NCBI RefSeq assembly: GCF_905475395.1
Contig: NC_058339.1
Location: 36,031,172-36,095,171 of the forward strand
Length of the DNA: 64,000 bases
From: Chrysoperla carnea
Taxonomy: Eukaryota; Arthropoda; Insecta; Neuroptera; Chrysopidae
Reading direction: 5' to 3'
Part shown: positions 49,001 to 61,943 of the stretch, piece by piece
How positions within the stretch are numbered: the stretch's first letter is position 1
Layout of the letters: each line of letters starts with the position of its first letter
The notes under the pieces: model-generated
Told to the model about the DNA's origin: nothing
Databases searched by the model: none
What the model saw: only the letters and a program-made list of their open reading frames with translations
Position numbers and translations under genes: made by a program

Positions 49001-51726
49001 TTTACACTTCGTAAATTTTCTAACTATGAAGAGTTATAACTAGTAATAAAGAAGCGAGTGTTTCACTCTTGAAAGATACTTTTCCACTAGGCTAACGTTT
49101 GAATATATACGATGGTAGTGTTTATTATTGTTCTTAATTTATATTTTTAGAGTAGATTACATAAATTGATAGAGAAATAAAAATGTACACTTTTTTCTTT
49201 GAATTTCTAGTGTAATTTACCTTACAGTTAAAATAGTTCTTATCGCTATTTAAAAAAGGAAATGATTATTAATTAATTTAAATGAAATTTTTCTCAAAGC
49301 TTACAATTTTTAAACTAAAGATTACGTCATATTATTATGGATAAGAGGGTGATTAATTATGTTTAATATATGACATTTTAATGAAAGTAATACTTATACA
49401 TATTCATTTGCTGCCACCCCCCGGCCTGGCAATGATTAAAAAGAAATTTGAAAAAATTGAAACGATGTAGATGTATAGTTAAAATAAAACAAACAATCAA
49501 AAAGATTCGCTTTAGAGTGATAATTTCTTAAATACTTTTTCTAACAGCCATTAGGTATGGTATCTTAAATCCATAAAAATCCGCGTAGTTACACTAATTT
49601 TCGTAAGACATTCACGAACTTCGTTTAACAAAAATATTAAACTACTTATACTAATTTTCGTAAGAAATTCACGAAGCTCGTTTTAAAACTTCCGTTGTTT
49701 TCCTATTCTAATATATGCGTTTGTTTTGTTGCGGTTATAACTTTCTGATCATGTGAAAACAATTTCTATAAATACGAAAAAAAGTTTCTTAGCGTTTTCG
49801 ACTTATTTTTATGTGTATAATATGGGGCTACATAAGTCTACTAATTGTTTTTGTAATACTCGGTATATAAATAACTGGCAGAGTTGATTTATCAGCAGCT
49901 TCTCTCTAGTATTATGATAATTTCATTATACAACTAAACAAGTCATCCTAGATAAAAATAAGAATGACATAAAAAGTATACTTACTTTGATAGTGATATA
50001 CCATTTGGTTTATTAATAAATTCTTCATGATGTAAAACACTTTCATTCCATGGTATATCTAAGAATTTTAATATACGTGTCATCCATTCACGTGGATGTA
50101 ATACTAATTTTTCATAATGTACACGTAAACAACGTTCTTCACCTAATGTATTACATTGTGCATTCATTAATTCAACGGCTTGATTCCATTTTGTTAGACA
50201 TTGTCGATAACTTGTTAAATCAAATCCAGTTATTGTCACCTGTTCAACACAAATATATTATTATTATTGATAAAACTTTATAATTTACATATTTAATTAG
50301 TGCCTTTATCACAATGTACTGAGAAATGAGGGTAATAATTTTATGTAATATTAAAAAAAATTTATTTTAAAATAAAATTGAAAAGCATTGGCGTAGAAGA
50401 ATTTGACAGCGTATTCTTTGACAGGAAGAAAGAAGTGATTAAAACGACTAGATTATTGTAGCGATTGACTGAAACTGAAGCTAGTCCCTTGCTGGATTCT
50501 AAACCACTAAATAGAGGAAATATTAAGTAGATGAACTAACCAAGCTCAGAGCAGAAAAGCGCAGTATGGACGTTTTAGATTTAAGACTTATTAGTGTTAA
50601 CGACAAGTAAGGAAGATTATAGATTAAATTTAGAACATAGCTCGGAAAATGTAGCCTGAGTTAAACAAAGATGAAACAGTATACATCTTGTATGCATAAT
50701 CGCCGGTGATATATCAGAACTATGCACTTAGAGTGAGCTTTTAAAAACAAAATATCCTAAAATAAAATAGTTTTCTAAGTGACTTTTTTAAGGCAGCAAA
50801 CTAAGAGATAAAAATATGATAAACATTACACCAAGGTGAAATTTCCAAGAGAAGTGGCCTAAAATAATCCTTAGCCTTTTTGTAAAGATCTATAAAAAGA
50901 CCTATTTAAGTTAAAATTTGAATAAATTCTAAAAATAATAAATTGTGTGTCGTTTTCAAGAGGAAGACAAGACGAATTGTAACACACATACGATGGGAAA
51001 ACTACATCTAATAGGAGATAATCCTGATGACGAATTTGCTATTTTATCCATAAAAATGTAAAACTATACTTGATACCATGACAAAATTTGAAAGTGAAAT
51101 TAAAATTAAAACGAAGAAGTTATAAGCAATCAAAGATTGCATTCAAAGATTACCCATCTCTTTTTAGCAAAACAAAGTATTATATGTAATGTATATGGCG
51201 ATATCCATGTATGACGTCACTAGTGGGTATCTTCCGCTTTGTTTAATTAGAAATTTTAAAAGTTCACATCTAGCATACGAGTAAAGATTTTTAAAAACCA
51301 GCTTCACTTTTCTATTCGTGAAGTGAGAATTCCTTCATATGAAATGATAAAAAAAAAATTAAGTCCAATTCCCTATTGTGAACGAAGATTTTTTTAGTAA
51401 TTTGATTTCAGAAAATACTCACTTGACGACTAATTATCGAATGTACAGTGGCTCGACCATCTCGAACCATAAAAATAAATTTTGCATTAGGAAATAAATC
51501 TATAACGTATGTTCCCATTTTGATTGTTAATGGATCTTTGTTACATAGACGAGGTGCAGGTTCACCATGCCTTGCTATTACTTCTAAACAAAAAGCTGCA
51601 ATCGCTGAATCTAATACATCTTTTGATATACCAGCTTCTTTTAGCCGTAAACTTTCTTTATCCGATTTCATCCAGTGGGAACGCATTTGTAACACTCGAG
51701 GAATTACACGAGTTTCTTGACCACAT
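46045..51726 (-). CDS. Tpst: Protein-tyrosine sulfotransferase (TPST), C-terminal three exons (5' partial)
   Basis: Golgi type II membrane enzyme that transfers sulfate from PAPS to tyrosines of secreted and membrane proteins. Exons (minus): 51726-51423, 50239-49986, 46384-46045; phases join cleanly and give 298 aa plus TGA. Visible hallmarks are [18 protein letters not shown] (its Glu is in the region of the proposed catalytic base), [34 protein letters not shown] (3'-phosphate binding Arg/Ser), [46 protein letters not shown] and [13 protein letters not shown]. Cysteines expected for the two family disulfides are present. The cytosolic tail, transmembrane anchor and 5'-phosphosulfate loop (PRSGTT-type) are missing; exon 1 here starts in phase 2 (previous exon should end AG, giving Arg). 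They are not found up to base 64000, implying an intron above 12 kb. Confidence 0.94.
46385..49985 (-). other. 3.6-kb intron of Tpst
   Basis: Lies between the last two coding exons. AT-rich. A repeat fragment at 47962-48050 matches 58950-59012 in inverse orientation. A direct duplication with 57-bp period (ACTAATTTTCGTAAGA) is at 49593-49690. Nothing else recognised. Confidence 0.6.
47962..48050 (-). repeat. Dispersed repeat fragment (partner at 58950-59012)
   Basis: The minus strand reads GCGGAAATCACAAATGACGC... CAATATGGCAGTCATAAACAGGC; the plus strand at 58950 reads GGGAAATTCACGAATGACGT... AATATGGTCGTCATAAACAG. Clearly related, no coding potential. Confidence 0.55.
50240..51422 (-). other. 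1.2-kb intron of Tpst
   Basis: Donor CAA|GTGAGT, acceptor TTGAACAG. AT-rich; nothing recognised in it. Confidence 0.7.
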
Positions 51727-52807
51727 CTGAAACAAAAAGAACATATATTTTATAATGGTATCGAAATTTTCCTCTAAAGTTTATTAAAAATATTATGATG
51801 CCAATTTGGAAGGCTAATTATTAATTTAATTGGAACAGTTTTTTTGGTTTTTAAGATAGTGAGAGGGAATAGTGGCGAAATTTTGATCTGCTGGATTTTA
51901 ATGTTGGCATAACAACTAAATGCAAAGTGGTTAAAGAGAAACTTCCAAACTCTTTTGCTTTGGCTGTGAGTAGTGTGTTGACTATCGTCAAATTGTTTGG
52001 TAATAGCTGTGACAGCCAAGGATTCTCGACTGCCCAGACTGCGGTCTCAAATGAGATGTTATCTAATGCGTAGGAGCCTTCTCTGTGTGGTGAAATTTAT
52101 TTTAACTTTGCTTATTATAAATTTTTCCATTTAGCATTATTAACCGAGAACTTTATTAACATTTAAATTATGTGTTTTAGTCTACTTTTAAATATTAACA
52201 AAGAGAGGTTTTCTTTGGGTAAATTCTGCTCGTCAATTTTCATAACTTTACAAAAATTTCCACTTGATTGCATCTAAATTGAATGATATAAAAGAATTGG
52301 ATATTTGAGGAAAAAATAAAACCTTTGAGCATTTCTTTTGAACCTTATTGTACCATTCTTCAAAATTTTGTAAGCATAACGGGTGAACGACTTTTGCAGT
52401 ATCAACAAATTTAATACTGTAATTCACTAAAAATTCGTAGATTGTTCTGCTAATACAATTGTTTCTGTAATCTATCACGAACAAACGATATTTACGTCAG
52501 AAAGTCACCATCAACTAAGGTAGATATCCACATACATGATATGAATCAAAGATAAAAGTCAGTATAGAGGAGAAAATTCATTGTTTTATAGGTATTTTGT
52601 TGTCATTGGGGGATGAAAGTGTATAGTAAATGCCTGTTATTACATACATATAAAAAGAAAGTGATAGGTTAAGGTACCAGAATAGTAGTAAAAATTAGCT
52701 ATATTACACACACCCTTTCATCTCTACCTTATTCGAAAACAAGCTTCGAATATTAACGCATTATATAGAATGATTCGTAAGTAATGCGATGTATTTATAA
52801 AACATAG

Positions 52808-53160
52808 TATCTACCCCCTTGAGGACCCACAATAAAATTATTTTGCTAGATTTATAAAAATTATAATTAACAAGACCGGTTTCGATTGCTTTTGCAATCC
52901 TTTTCAGTAGCATTAAATCCTTAAATTTAAAATCAAAACAAAATACCAAAGTAAGATTAAAATAAAATATGTATATGCAACAACGCTCTTAAAGAAACAA
53001 AAATAGCGTCCTGTAACAAATTAATTGACTGCTTTCACCTGAAACAAACGTTAATGTTACTGAAGAGGATTGCCTAAGCAATCGAAACCGGTTAGCTGGT
53101 TAGTAATAATTTTTATAAATCTATCTAAATTTTTTTATTGCGGGTCTTGAAGGGGATATA
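52808..53160. mobile_element. 353-bp MITE with about 100-bp inverted arms
   Basis: Left arm: CCCTTGAGGACCCACAATAA, TAGATTTATAAAAATTATAA, GACCGGTTTCGATTGCTTTT. Right arm inverse: AAGCAATCGAAACCGGTTAG, ATTTTTATAAATCTATCTAA, TTATTGCGGGTCTTGAAGGG. The AATCGAAACCGGT phrase is common in arthropod MITEs as I know them. Confidence 0.8.
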
Positions 53161-54115
53161 TTTTAAGAAAATACATAATCCAGCCCCAAGAAATGCTCAT
53201 CTTAATTTGATAAATGTTTTTTTTTTTTTTTTGTAGTTTTTAACGCTATACGCCTCTAAAGCCCCGTAAATTTAAGGCAGTGAGTTGAAAGTTTGTATGT
53301 AAGTTGAAATTGTGTCAATAAATTCCCTCCTTTTGGTGGTATCAATTTCCCAGTTCCTTACCCCTTTTTATTTCAAAATATAATATTTTTTTCGTTTTTT
53401 TGTTTTTGCTCATTTTTAAAATCCAAATTCATTTAAGGCAGTTTCAAATTTGATGATTCAGTGTATTTGTATTAAATGTAGATTATTCAGATTTTGAATA
53501 ATCTACATAAAAACATTAAAAATTAATTGATTTTTTACGGTTTTTTTGATTGAACACAGGATTTACGTATAAGCAAAATAAGGACTACGTAGGTAGTTTC
53601 AACGGATTTGTAGATAGTTATCAGTTCGTAATTTAAATAGTATGTATAAAGAGATTTTGCGACTTCTTTAGAAAAAATTCGCATTGAAGAAATCCAATTT
53701 TTATACTTTTATTATAATGTAAGCTGATCAATTTTATTCGATACGTGCAAATTAAAACCTACATAGTATAATTGAAAAAAGCGTAAAAGGTTTTTTTTTT
53801 GTGTAGGTACCATAGACCGATGAAACCTACAATATATCCTGGTTATAATAATAAACATACCCTAACCATACAAAAAACGTATGATATCATGTAATAAATG
53901 CTTAATTTAATACTACTTATATACCAGATATGTGGTAGTTTTGTATATGAACCCTTTATGTGGTTAAGATTGGTTTTTACACACATTTTCTACAATATGT
54001 GTCATCCTTCTTCCTAAACTAGGTACAGTAAACAGTCTCTAATATTCATCAAATTTTGTTTTTGTCGACTGTGATTACTTAACTAGTAAACTAAATATCA
54101 AAACTAAAGTCAAAA

Positions 54116-54214
54116 CAAGTGAAAACAAACAATTGACTGCGTTAATTGTTGAAATACCATGTAGAGACAGTGTTGATTACTCTGTCACATTATAAATACA
54201 TACATGTCACACAA
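54116..54214 (-). mobile_element. Hairpin/CACTTG family, truncated copy
   Basis: CAAGTGAAAACAAACAATTG, GTTAATTGTTGAAATACCAT, AGACAGTGTTGATTACTCTG, then breaks off into an unrelated repeat at 54225. Again only the CACTTG side is kept. Confidence 0.75.
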
Positions 54215-54353
54215 TACGAAATAGGAATTTGTTGGATGAGGCGGAAATTACTCAAAAAAGTTGTTATAAGTTTAACCCGTCTGTATATTTGTGTGTCTGA
54301 CTGCGATATCGTAGGTTCTAAACGGATAAACCGATTTTGTAAACCGAATTAAT

Positions 54354-54460
54354 GATGAAAACGCTCGAATAATGATAATGAATTGCTCTGTGGTCATGAC
54401 GTCATTTAAATGTGTAAACAAAAATGCTGATATTTCGTATGATAATTATGAATGAAAACT
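54354..54460 (+). repeat. Dispersed repeat, partner at 44571-44680
   Basis: GCTCGAATAATGATAATGAA, TTGCTCTGTGGTCATGACGT and GCTGATATTTCGTATGATAA correspond to GCTCGAATAATGATAATCAA, TTGTTCTGTGGCCATGGCGT and GCTGATATTTTGTATGATAA at 44580-44665. The 44.6-kb copy directly precedes the THAP remnant, so this may be flanking sequence of the same element. Confidence 0.65.
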
Positions 54461-54908
54461 TTTTTGTTAGAAATTTGAAGGTAATTTGGTTTTAGAGTAA
54501 TTGTGACCCAAAAAGTAAGAATATCGATTTTATTTGAACGTGTTTTCGGGCTATGGCTTTATCAGTTCATTGAATTTTCAATTGGAACTCCTTGAAACTT
54601 ATATCTCGAGAGTCATAATTTAGAAGAATTTTTGACAGTCAGGCAGGCGATATATTTTTCAATATACATTGAAGTGCGAAAGGTTTTACTGTAAAAAATA
54701 ATTCCCTAACATTATTTTCGTAAATTTTAATTCATGAAAGAAATATTATCAATGAGTTTGTGTGATGTGTTTAACCAAAATAACCGAATACATTCGCGCG
54801 CCCATATATTAAAACCCTATTACTATTATTATTATTAAGAATGGAAAACTGGAAAATACTGAAAAGTACATAACACAATAGATTATAGAAGTCTTAACTA
54901 CTATTTTA

Positions 54909-54910
<2 letters not shown>

Positions 54911-54961
<51 letters not shown>
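54911..54961. repeat. TA microsatellite, about 51 bp
   Basis: Uninterrupted alternation of T and A, likely polymorphic in length. Confidence 0.9.
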
Positions 54962-54962
<1 letters not shown>

Positions 54963-56604
54963 GTATATTATATGTTTTAAGGATTTAATGAGGATTTATT
55001 TTAAAATATTATGTTACAACAATATACAATACTAGTTAGTATTTAGTCATGGGTTCTAGATTCTAGATCAAAAGTTATATGTGTTTGTCCATTTTTGTGT
55101 TCAAAGAACAAGAAGAAACGTGATTTAGGTTGAAGGCTTTAATTATTAATGTGTATGAAACAAAAACCCACATAATAAATCGAATAACAGCATCATAATA
55201 TAGTAAAGTTTCAGGTTGACACAGTGGCGTAGATCGCCTTGGAGGGGTCCTGTATCAACATTATTTGGGGGCCAAATGAAGAGAGATAATTTCTTACAAA
55301 AGAAATAAAATTGCTTGCATTAAATTAAAATTAATATTCATTGATTATAAGTTATCACTTCCTCTCTTCGGGTCATTAGCTAAAGTTCCATTCCAAAATA
55401 TTACTAACAATTGAGATTAAATACTCTTTAAAAATATTACAAGTAATATAAGATATACAATTTTTTAACAAAGGATTTTATTACAACAAGGATACTGTTT
55501 TTAGAATAAAAAGACTTTATAAAAGTTTAAAATTAGGTTTTATGTTATTAAATTTCATCTCTAAAACATTAAATAAAATTATTATATATAAAAAATTATA
55601 TGTATTAAACAAAAAAAAATTCGAAAAAAGTTTAGTAATTGGTCTGTAACAAGAATGTAATTATACATGAGTGTTTCAAGTAAATACATACCTACCTACC
55701 ATGCATAATATTTAATATACTTTACATATTTTACAAATAATAATATTTTAACATAATTTGTATAGTAATCATCTTTTTTAATAAAAACATACAGGAAATA
55801 TTTAATAAATTACGTACAACAAAAATGTCGTCTTTTTAACTTAGTTTATGGTTAGCAGAATTTTATTAGGGTATGGTTTTATTATAAATGTAGAGTATAA
55901 TTTATGTAAAATTATAAACATTAGAGATCTGACATTTTTATCAAGGTTGAATATTTACTATACTTTGTTTCAGAATTTTGTGATCGGTTGATAAAAATTA
56001 ATATAAAAGCTATGGAAGATATTACAAAATCGTCCAGAAACGTTCGTAGTTTTATTGGTGAAACTAGAAATACGTTTGTAGTTTTATTGGTGAATTTTCT
56101 TAGATCAACCGTGAAATTATAAATTAAACTTTTACACAAGCACGGATCCACACATCCCTCAAAAAAGGTGATGTGCTCATGATCGATATAGTGAATTCCT
56201 ACAATAAGGAGATGTTCACAAAATATATAACGCACTGACCAAGATTTTTTCTACAGTGTATTTGTAAATTAATAAACCTGTAGAATGTTAGTTTGTCACA
56301 CATATCACAGTGTCACATTTAGACTCTAAACTACTGAACCATAATTTTGATGAAATTTTTTAAATAATGAAAATAGATTAAATAATTTTATTTAGATTTT
56401 TTACTTAAATAATAAATTTAAGCTATCGTTTTTTTCCGTGAAAGCATTGATAATATCATAGATTTCCAGATGTTTTGGAAAGCAAACCTGAATAATCTTT
56501 CCTGTCCCATTGAGACACCCAAAGTCGGTATTTATTTATAATTGTTGATTGACTATCATTAATGAATCGCCGGTACATCTGATCTGAATATCGATATTCA
56601 AGTA

Positions 56605-57013
56605 CAGTCAAATCTGGGTAAGTCAGAACTGGATAAGTGAAAAAACTATATAAGTGAGAGTAATAGCCAGGACCATCCATTTTAAGCTCCCAAAACCTCT
56701 ATTAGCGAGAAACAGAAACCTCTGTAAGAGAGAGTAGTTTTTCCTTCATGGACCTCCGTAAGTGAGACTGCTACTTATCTATACCTCTATAAGCGATAGT
56801 TGAGCTTTATTTATTTATATTATTTAGGAGGAACTTTAGCTACAATAAAACATACATTCGTACTTGCTGTGACTTGTTATTGCTGCGTACCTCTATAAGA
56901 GAGAAACGCTACCCATGTACCTGCATTAGCGAGAAATTCGGGTTAGTGAGAAACCTCTATAAGCGAGAATGAGATTGTGCACCCTTGAACTCTCGCATAT
57001 CCAGGTTTAACTG
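56605..57013. mobile_element. pogo/Tigger-like MITE, copy 2 (409 bp)
   Basis: CAGTCAAATCTGGGTAAGTC at the left and ATATCCAGGTTTAACTG at the right, flanked by TA (56603-56604 and 57014-57015). The interior repeats CCTCTATAAGCGAGA-like phrases many times in one direction and their relatives in the other. No transposase. Confidence 0.78.
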
Positions 57014-58270
57014 TATTTGACACCTACATTTGGTTCATTGATTCAACAAAATATTCACGAAAATTGAGAAATAGTTATCAAAAAGACCAACAATAAAAAT
57101 GCTTCTGTTTTTTGAAATATTTAATTTATAGCAATTTATCTATTTACAATTGATCTAAAAAAATGAATTGAAAACAAACAAAAAAGTTTGAAATATATTA
57201 GAAAATGTTATAAACATTTTATTGAATAAAAATTTACGAATTACAAAGCTCCCATATTGAAACGTTACGCTATATATTATAACATACGAATTTCGTCCAC
57301 GCACCAGTCAGTGATTGGGCCAACTTTTTATTTATTAAAGGGATGGGTATATCAATGATATAGTTAAAAAACTTTTACAAAAAATAAAATAAAAAGCAAA
57401 CTTATTTATTCTTTATCTTTTTATAAAAAAATTTTACTTTTTTAAATAAAAATTTTATATCAATAATAAATGTTTTTGCTTTCTTTTTTCTTTTTTTTGA
57501 TAACTTATTTGTTATTTATGGACGCATTATTATTTTTCTACAATAAAATATTATTGTATTCGACATCTTCGCGTGTACTAGTTGCTACCGTTAAGATCAG
57601 CCATTGATCCACCACTTACTGAAATAATGCTCACATAAAACAATATCATCAAGACAGACCTAGACTAGACGTTGTGATATATGTGAAGATTACTGTATGT
57701 TTTATAGCATACTGAGTGTGGGTCAGTCAAAAAGTCGTCACAAAGTAACAAAAGACGGGCAGAATTATCAAAAAACTTCAGATTTTCAGAATGAGAAAAA
57801 ATTTCGTATTTATTCAGAACAGCAGTTTTTTTGTAAAAATGGAGAAAAAAGTAAAAATGCAGGTGGAGTTGTTGCTTTGTTTAGTTCGATAAGTTATGGC
57901 TTCATCTGTACCTCCGTGTTTGTTTATTCATTTATTGTATCATAATTTAAATCACCGTAAGCTGTTTCAAACGATGTATGTATATGTGATATTTAAATTT
58001 GAAAAAATTATCAAACTAATTGTAAACAATTAATTTACACATGAACAAATTCATATTAGTAAAAACAAAATGCGTTTATAACCGTTTTTAGCACCGCTCG
58101 CGGAAATCTTTACTTCATACAATTATTTCATCATTCATGCAATAACATTGCCTACATCTATAAATAAATAATATAATTTCAAAATACATGCAATATTATT
58201 GTATAAATGATACAAACTTTTTGTGAAAACTCAAAATTCAGTAGCATCCGATTTGGATGCTACGAATATT

Positions 58271-58725
58271 ATATACTAGCTTGATACTCGCTCGCTTCAC
58301 TGGGCTTAAAAGTAAAAACCACCGCTTTATAGCCTCCACCTCTTTTGATCTCACTTATCAACGTTCCATACATAACACTTGAAGAGGTTGTTTTACGCAG
58401 CTAAAAAATATGCAGTTTTCAATTTTTTAAATTATAAAATAGTCTTAATTCATTGAGTATATCAGAAAAGATGGCCATGAATTGTTTGACATTTACTATT
58501 TTAAAGATTTCTGTAAAAATTTAAAATAGTAAAAGTCAGGTTAACTTTATTTAAAAAAAATTTTTTTTTAGTATCTGATCTTTTTAATTTATAACTCGTG
58601 TGTTATTCTGATGTATGAGCTATATTGCTGTACAGTTTCATTAAAAATCATTCGCTAGTTTTTGCGTAGAAACGTAACAAACAAACAAACATCTTTACTT
58701 TCACATTTATAATATATAGGGATTT
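58271..58725 (+). mobile_element. RTE-like retroelement tail, copy 2
   Basis: Parallel to 4762-5201: ATACTCGCTCGCTTCACTGG opening, TTCATTGAGTATATCAGAAA, TGTGTTATTCTGATGTATGA, ATTCGCTAGTTTTTGCGTAG, GTAACAAACAAACAAACAT, ending TCACATTTATAATATATAGG. Confidence 0.55.
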
Positions 58726-61392
58726 TATAATATTTATTTCGAATCTACTTTTAAACCAAGTTAAAAAATATTTTTTAAATACATTTCTTACATGAATATG
58801 AAATTTTTTATACATTACTTTTACATATTTTAATCAGGGTATATTTTATTTATTTATTGTAAAATAAATTTGATATTTTATTTATTTATTTTATTTAAAT
58901 TCGCACCACATTTTAATTCATATAAATTCTCACCAAATGGCATATTCTTATTGGGAAATTCACGAATGACGTCATGCAGTTAATATGGTCGTCATAAACA
59001 GGCTTGTATCTTTAAAAGTTTAAACAGCAGTAGACTATGGAATTATTGGATCATTAAGAAGGTGTTCTATTACCAAATGAAGATATTAAAAAGGTTTCCA
59101 GCTTTTATAGATTTTCAAAACACTTTTTATAGATTTTATTTTATTAGCCCACATAAATACAATTCTAGAATTAAAGGTGCTGGTTGCCGAAAGACAAAAT
59201 GCTATTCCCAATAATGCATACAAGTTTTCGTTTTTTTTCTCACTACTAGATGGCGGTCATATCACTTAATAAAATAAATAATTTAAATAAAAACATTTAA
59301 ATGGTTTTAATTTTTAAAGAAAACGTGTATGTATTTTAAGAATATGCTATTTCCAATATCAAAAACGTTGTTACTCCCGAAACCATAATATACCCATATT
59401 TGCAAGTTCTTGTTGCCGTTAACACTTTGACTTGGATAGCTTTACAGATATCTTATAAAGACATTTCAATATAAAATATAATAAATATATAATAATATTT
59501 TATATTCCTGTTATTACAATTTATTTAGTGTTCTACAATAGTTTTGTAAATAGTTTTATATATATTATTGAAAATTTTATAACGAGATCATAAAACTTTG
59601 AGCATAGGAGAGAGTGATGTACCAGGCACCAAAATTTACAATCTATGTGTTTTAAAGCTTATTTATGGCACTTTTATTCCTATATATTGTTTAGTTTTTC
59701 GAGAATTAAATTAATAAACATCTATAACGATAACAAGTGATCCATTGAACAATATTATGCCCCATGGAACAAGATGTTCCATAATGTACATGGTACATAA
59801 TGCACCATGAATCGACCACATAATAGTGCATCTAAAATCACTACAGTTAATCTTTAAAGTTCACTCTCATCATCATGAAAACTTTACTTTAACTTTATCC
59901 GTACCCTATATGCATCCTCTTCTTCAAACAACCAGCTACAGCTTCAATTATTATTAAATTAACTTTTTAAGGTATTTTTAATGACTCGTGGCATCTTTTA
60001 CCTTGGTAACTCCGGTAATAAAAACAGAAATGCAATTTAAAACATCAAACACAATAGTTGATTTGTAAATGAAAATTGATAGTAACACATTTTTCTCGTT
60101 TATTCTCTCGGTTGTTTTCCTTCAAATAAGAAAACTTTAGTTTTCATTGACTTCTTTTAAAGACGCCGCCTGATCTTCTGACAAACTAGAGAGTGGTTGG
60201 TTGGAAAAATAAATCCTGGATTGATTCCTGGGTACCGCACTTTACCCTAATATAAGTATACCATGTATGTTATTACATTATATGTATTATAACATATTAC
60301 ATGATGTAATAAAAATTACTTTGTATATTGAAAAATATATTGTTACTACTATGTTTGAATTTAATATTATTACATATTAAAAAAAATGATATAAGCACAT
60401 ATTATCCGGCATTAAGTACAATTTAAACATCCGACGGTACAAAAATTCGCTCCCGGCTGAAATTTGGTAGGATTGATCATCGTATTTGAAATCTACAAAG
60501 TCCACATCGAACCGACATAACCGACAAATAGTAAGATTTATCATAAAATTAGTTCTGACAAAAATTGTAGATCAGATAATTAAATATAAAAATGTCTCAA
60601 TAATTTTTTTCCTAAGAGCCACCGATTCTGATATATAACGATTCAAAAAGTTGGAAGAGTTGTAATCGTCATATGATTTTATCAATGGACATATAATTTT
60701 ATGGCTTGCATTAAAAAATTAATAATATTTTCTAATAAATTTAAATCAGTAATTATGCGAATCAATAAAATTTTTCTGATCTCGGATCGATGTGGACCTT
60801 CACTTATATTTTTTTTTTAATTTGGCCAGATAAATATTTACTAGTAACTGGCTATCGTTGAAACCTCCCCATAACCCCTGCTCTTTTTCTTAACTAAAGG
60901 AAAGTTTAAGTAATTTTGAGACAGGCAAAAATTTAAATTTTATCAATTTAGATTATACATTTTTTAAATATATATAAGTGGCGTTATTTTAACCGATTCA
61001 TCAAAAAATAATTAAATCGAGTTTTAGGCCATATGGTCATATGAACCTCTTTTGCATACACTATTGAATTACTCTGTATATAGAAAAATTTCTAGTTTTA
61101 CTGGGCAATTTAATTAGTTTCAGAAAAAGTTCCTACTTGAATAACGATCTTTTAATAAACTCAGTATGAAGAAATTCAATCTAGTTTAAAAAAAAATTTT
61201 ATTACTCCTATTTCACAATTTTTTATTGTAACCATAATTTGATAAGTTAAATTTAAACATTATCATAACAAGGCATGGTCATGACATAAATTCAAAAAAT
61301 TTTTCGGTTATATTAACCATAAAAACTCATTTTAACTGTGAGTGATATTTCTAGTACTGCCACCAACAAGTATGATAAACATAATTTTAATA

Positions 61393-61756
61393 ATGGAAAA
61401 ATTATCGATGATCGTAATTGTTGGTAAGTTGATGATTTTAAAGACGTTTTTTTTTTCTAACAATATAAAAATTGAATACTAAATTTATTGCAGCATTAAT
61501 AGTTTTTGGGATTACATTCAAAGAAGTTGTCTGCCAGAATATCAATTTATATCAAAACATGGCAGAAAAATTCTTGTCAAAAATTTTCGGTCAAAGCGCT
61601 CAAAAACCTAGTACTCAAGCATCAACAGTAGTTGTAACGCCTAGTGGTCAAATGCCTAGTACTCAAGCATCAACAGGATTTCAAACGCCTAGTGGTCAAA
61701 TGCCTGTAGGAGTTCAAAGTGCCATAGATGAATTGAAGAAAAAGTTTAATTTGTGA
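61393..61756 (+). CDS. Small secreted protein with two 16-residue repeats (2 exons)
   Basis: I do not recognise the family. Exon 1 is 61393-61423 (MEKLSMIVIV then G|GTAAGT), the intron is 70 bp (61424-61493, ending TTTATTGCAG), and exon 2 is 61494-61756. Product 97 aa plus TGA. Residues 1-24 form a classic signal peptide: Lys near the N-terminus, a hydrophobic core and EVVCQ near the likely cleavage point. Residues 25-48 are amphipathic (QNMAEKFLSKIFGQSA), 49-80 are two tandem 16-mers starting PSTQAST and ending TPSGQM (possible O-glycosylation sites), and the C-terminus is a short charged helix, AIDELKKKFNL. The ATG at 61372 is in frame, but starting there would bury Glu-Lys inside the hydrophobic run, so I prefer 61393. 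AATAAA at 61938-61943. This layout (signal peptide exon, short intron, low-complexity mature part) is seen in insect salivary or venom-like secreted proteins; that role is only inference. Confidence 0.72.
61607..61702 (+). repeat. Coding tandem repeat, 2 x 48 bp
   Basis: Units 61607-61654 and 61655-61702 match at 44 of 48 positions. All four differences fall in three adjacent codons and change amino acids (VVV in unit 1, GFQ in unit 2); the remaining 13 codons are identical. Confidence 0.9.
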
Positions 61757-61937
61757 GTCAACAAATCGTACAATGTTTTTCCAACTTGCATACTTTGTAA
61801 TCGCAATTATAAACTAAACTTTTGAAAAATCAATATTTTCTTTTAATCCTACCAAAATCAGTGAATAGAGTAACAATGCCTGCGTACAAAAATAGTTTGA
61901 AACCATTTATAAAACATAATAGACAAAACAAAACCTT

Positions 61938-61943
61938 AATAAA
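61938..61943 (+). terminator. Candidate poly(A) signal of the small secreted protein gene
   Basis: AATAAA about 180 nt after the TGA stop codon. Confidence 0.4.

Noticed and set aside
51448-51730. Two plus-strand frames over the Tpst exon
   Set aside because: Antisense shadows; the minus strand encodes the conserved sulfotransferase.
55921-56235. Minus-strand 104-aa frame
   Set aside because: No homology recognised, no splice or start context; includes a local duplication of GTAGTTTTATTGGTGAA-type sequence, so probably chance.
57697-57945. Plus-strand 82-aa frame
   Set aside because: No recognisable motif or flanking gene signals; kept out for lack of support.
61372-61392. Upstream in-frame ATG of the small secreted protein
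   Set aside because: It would add MINIILI before the signal peptide and place Glu-Lys inside the hydrophobic run; the ATG at 61393 gives a normal leader.
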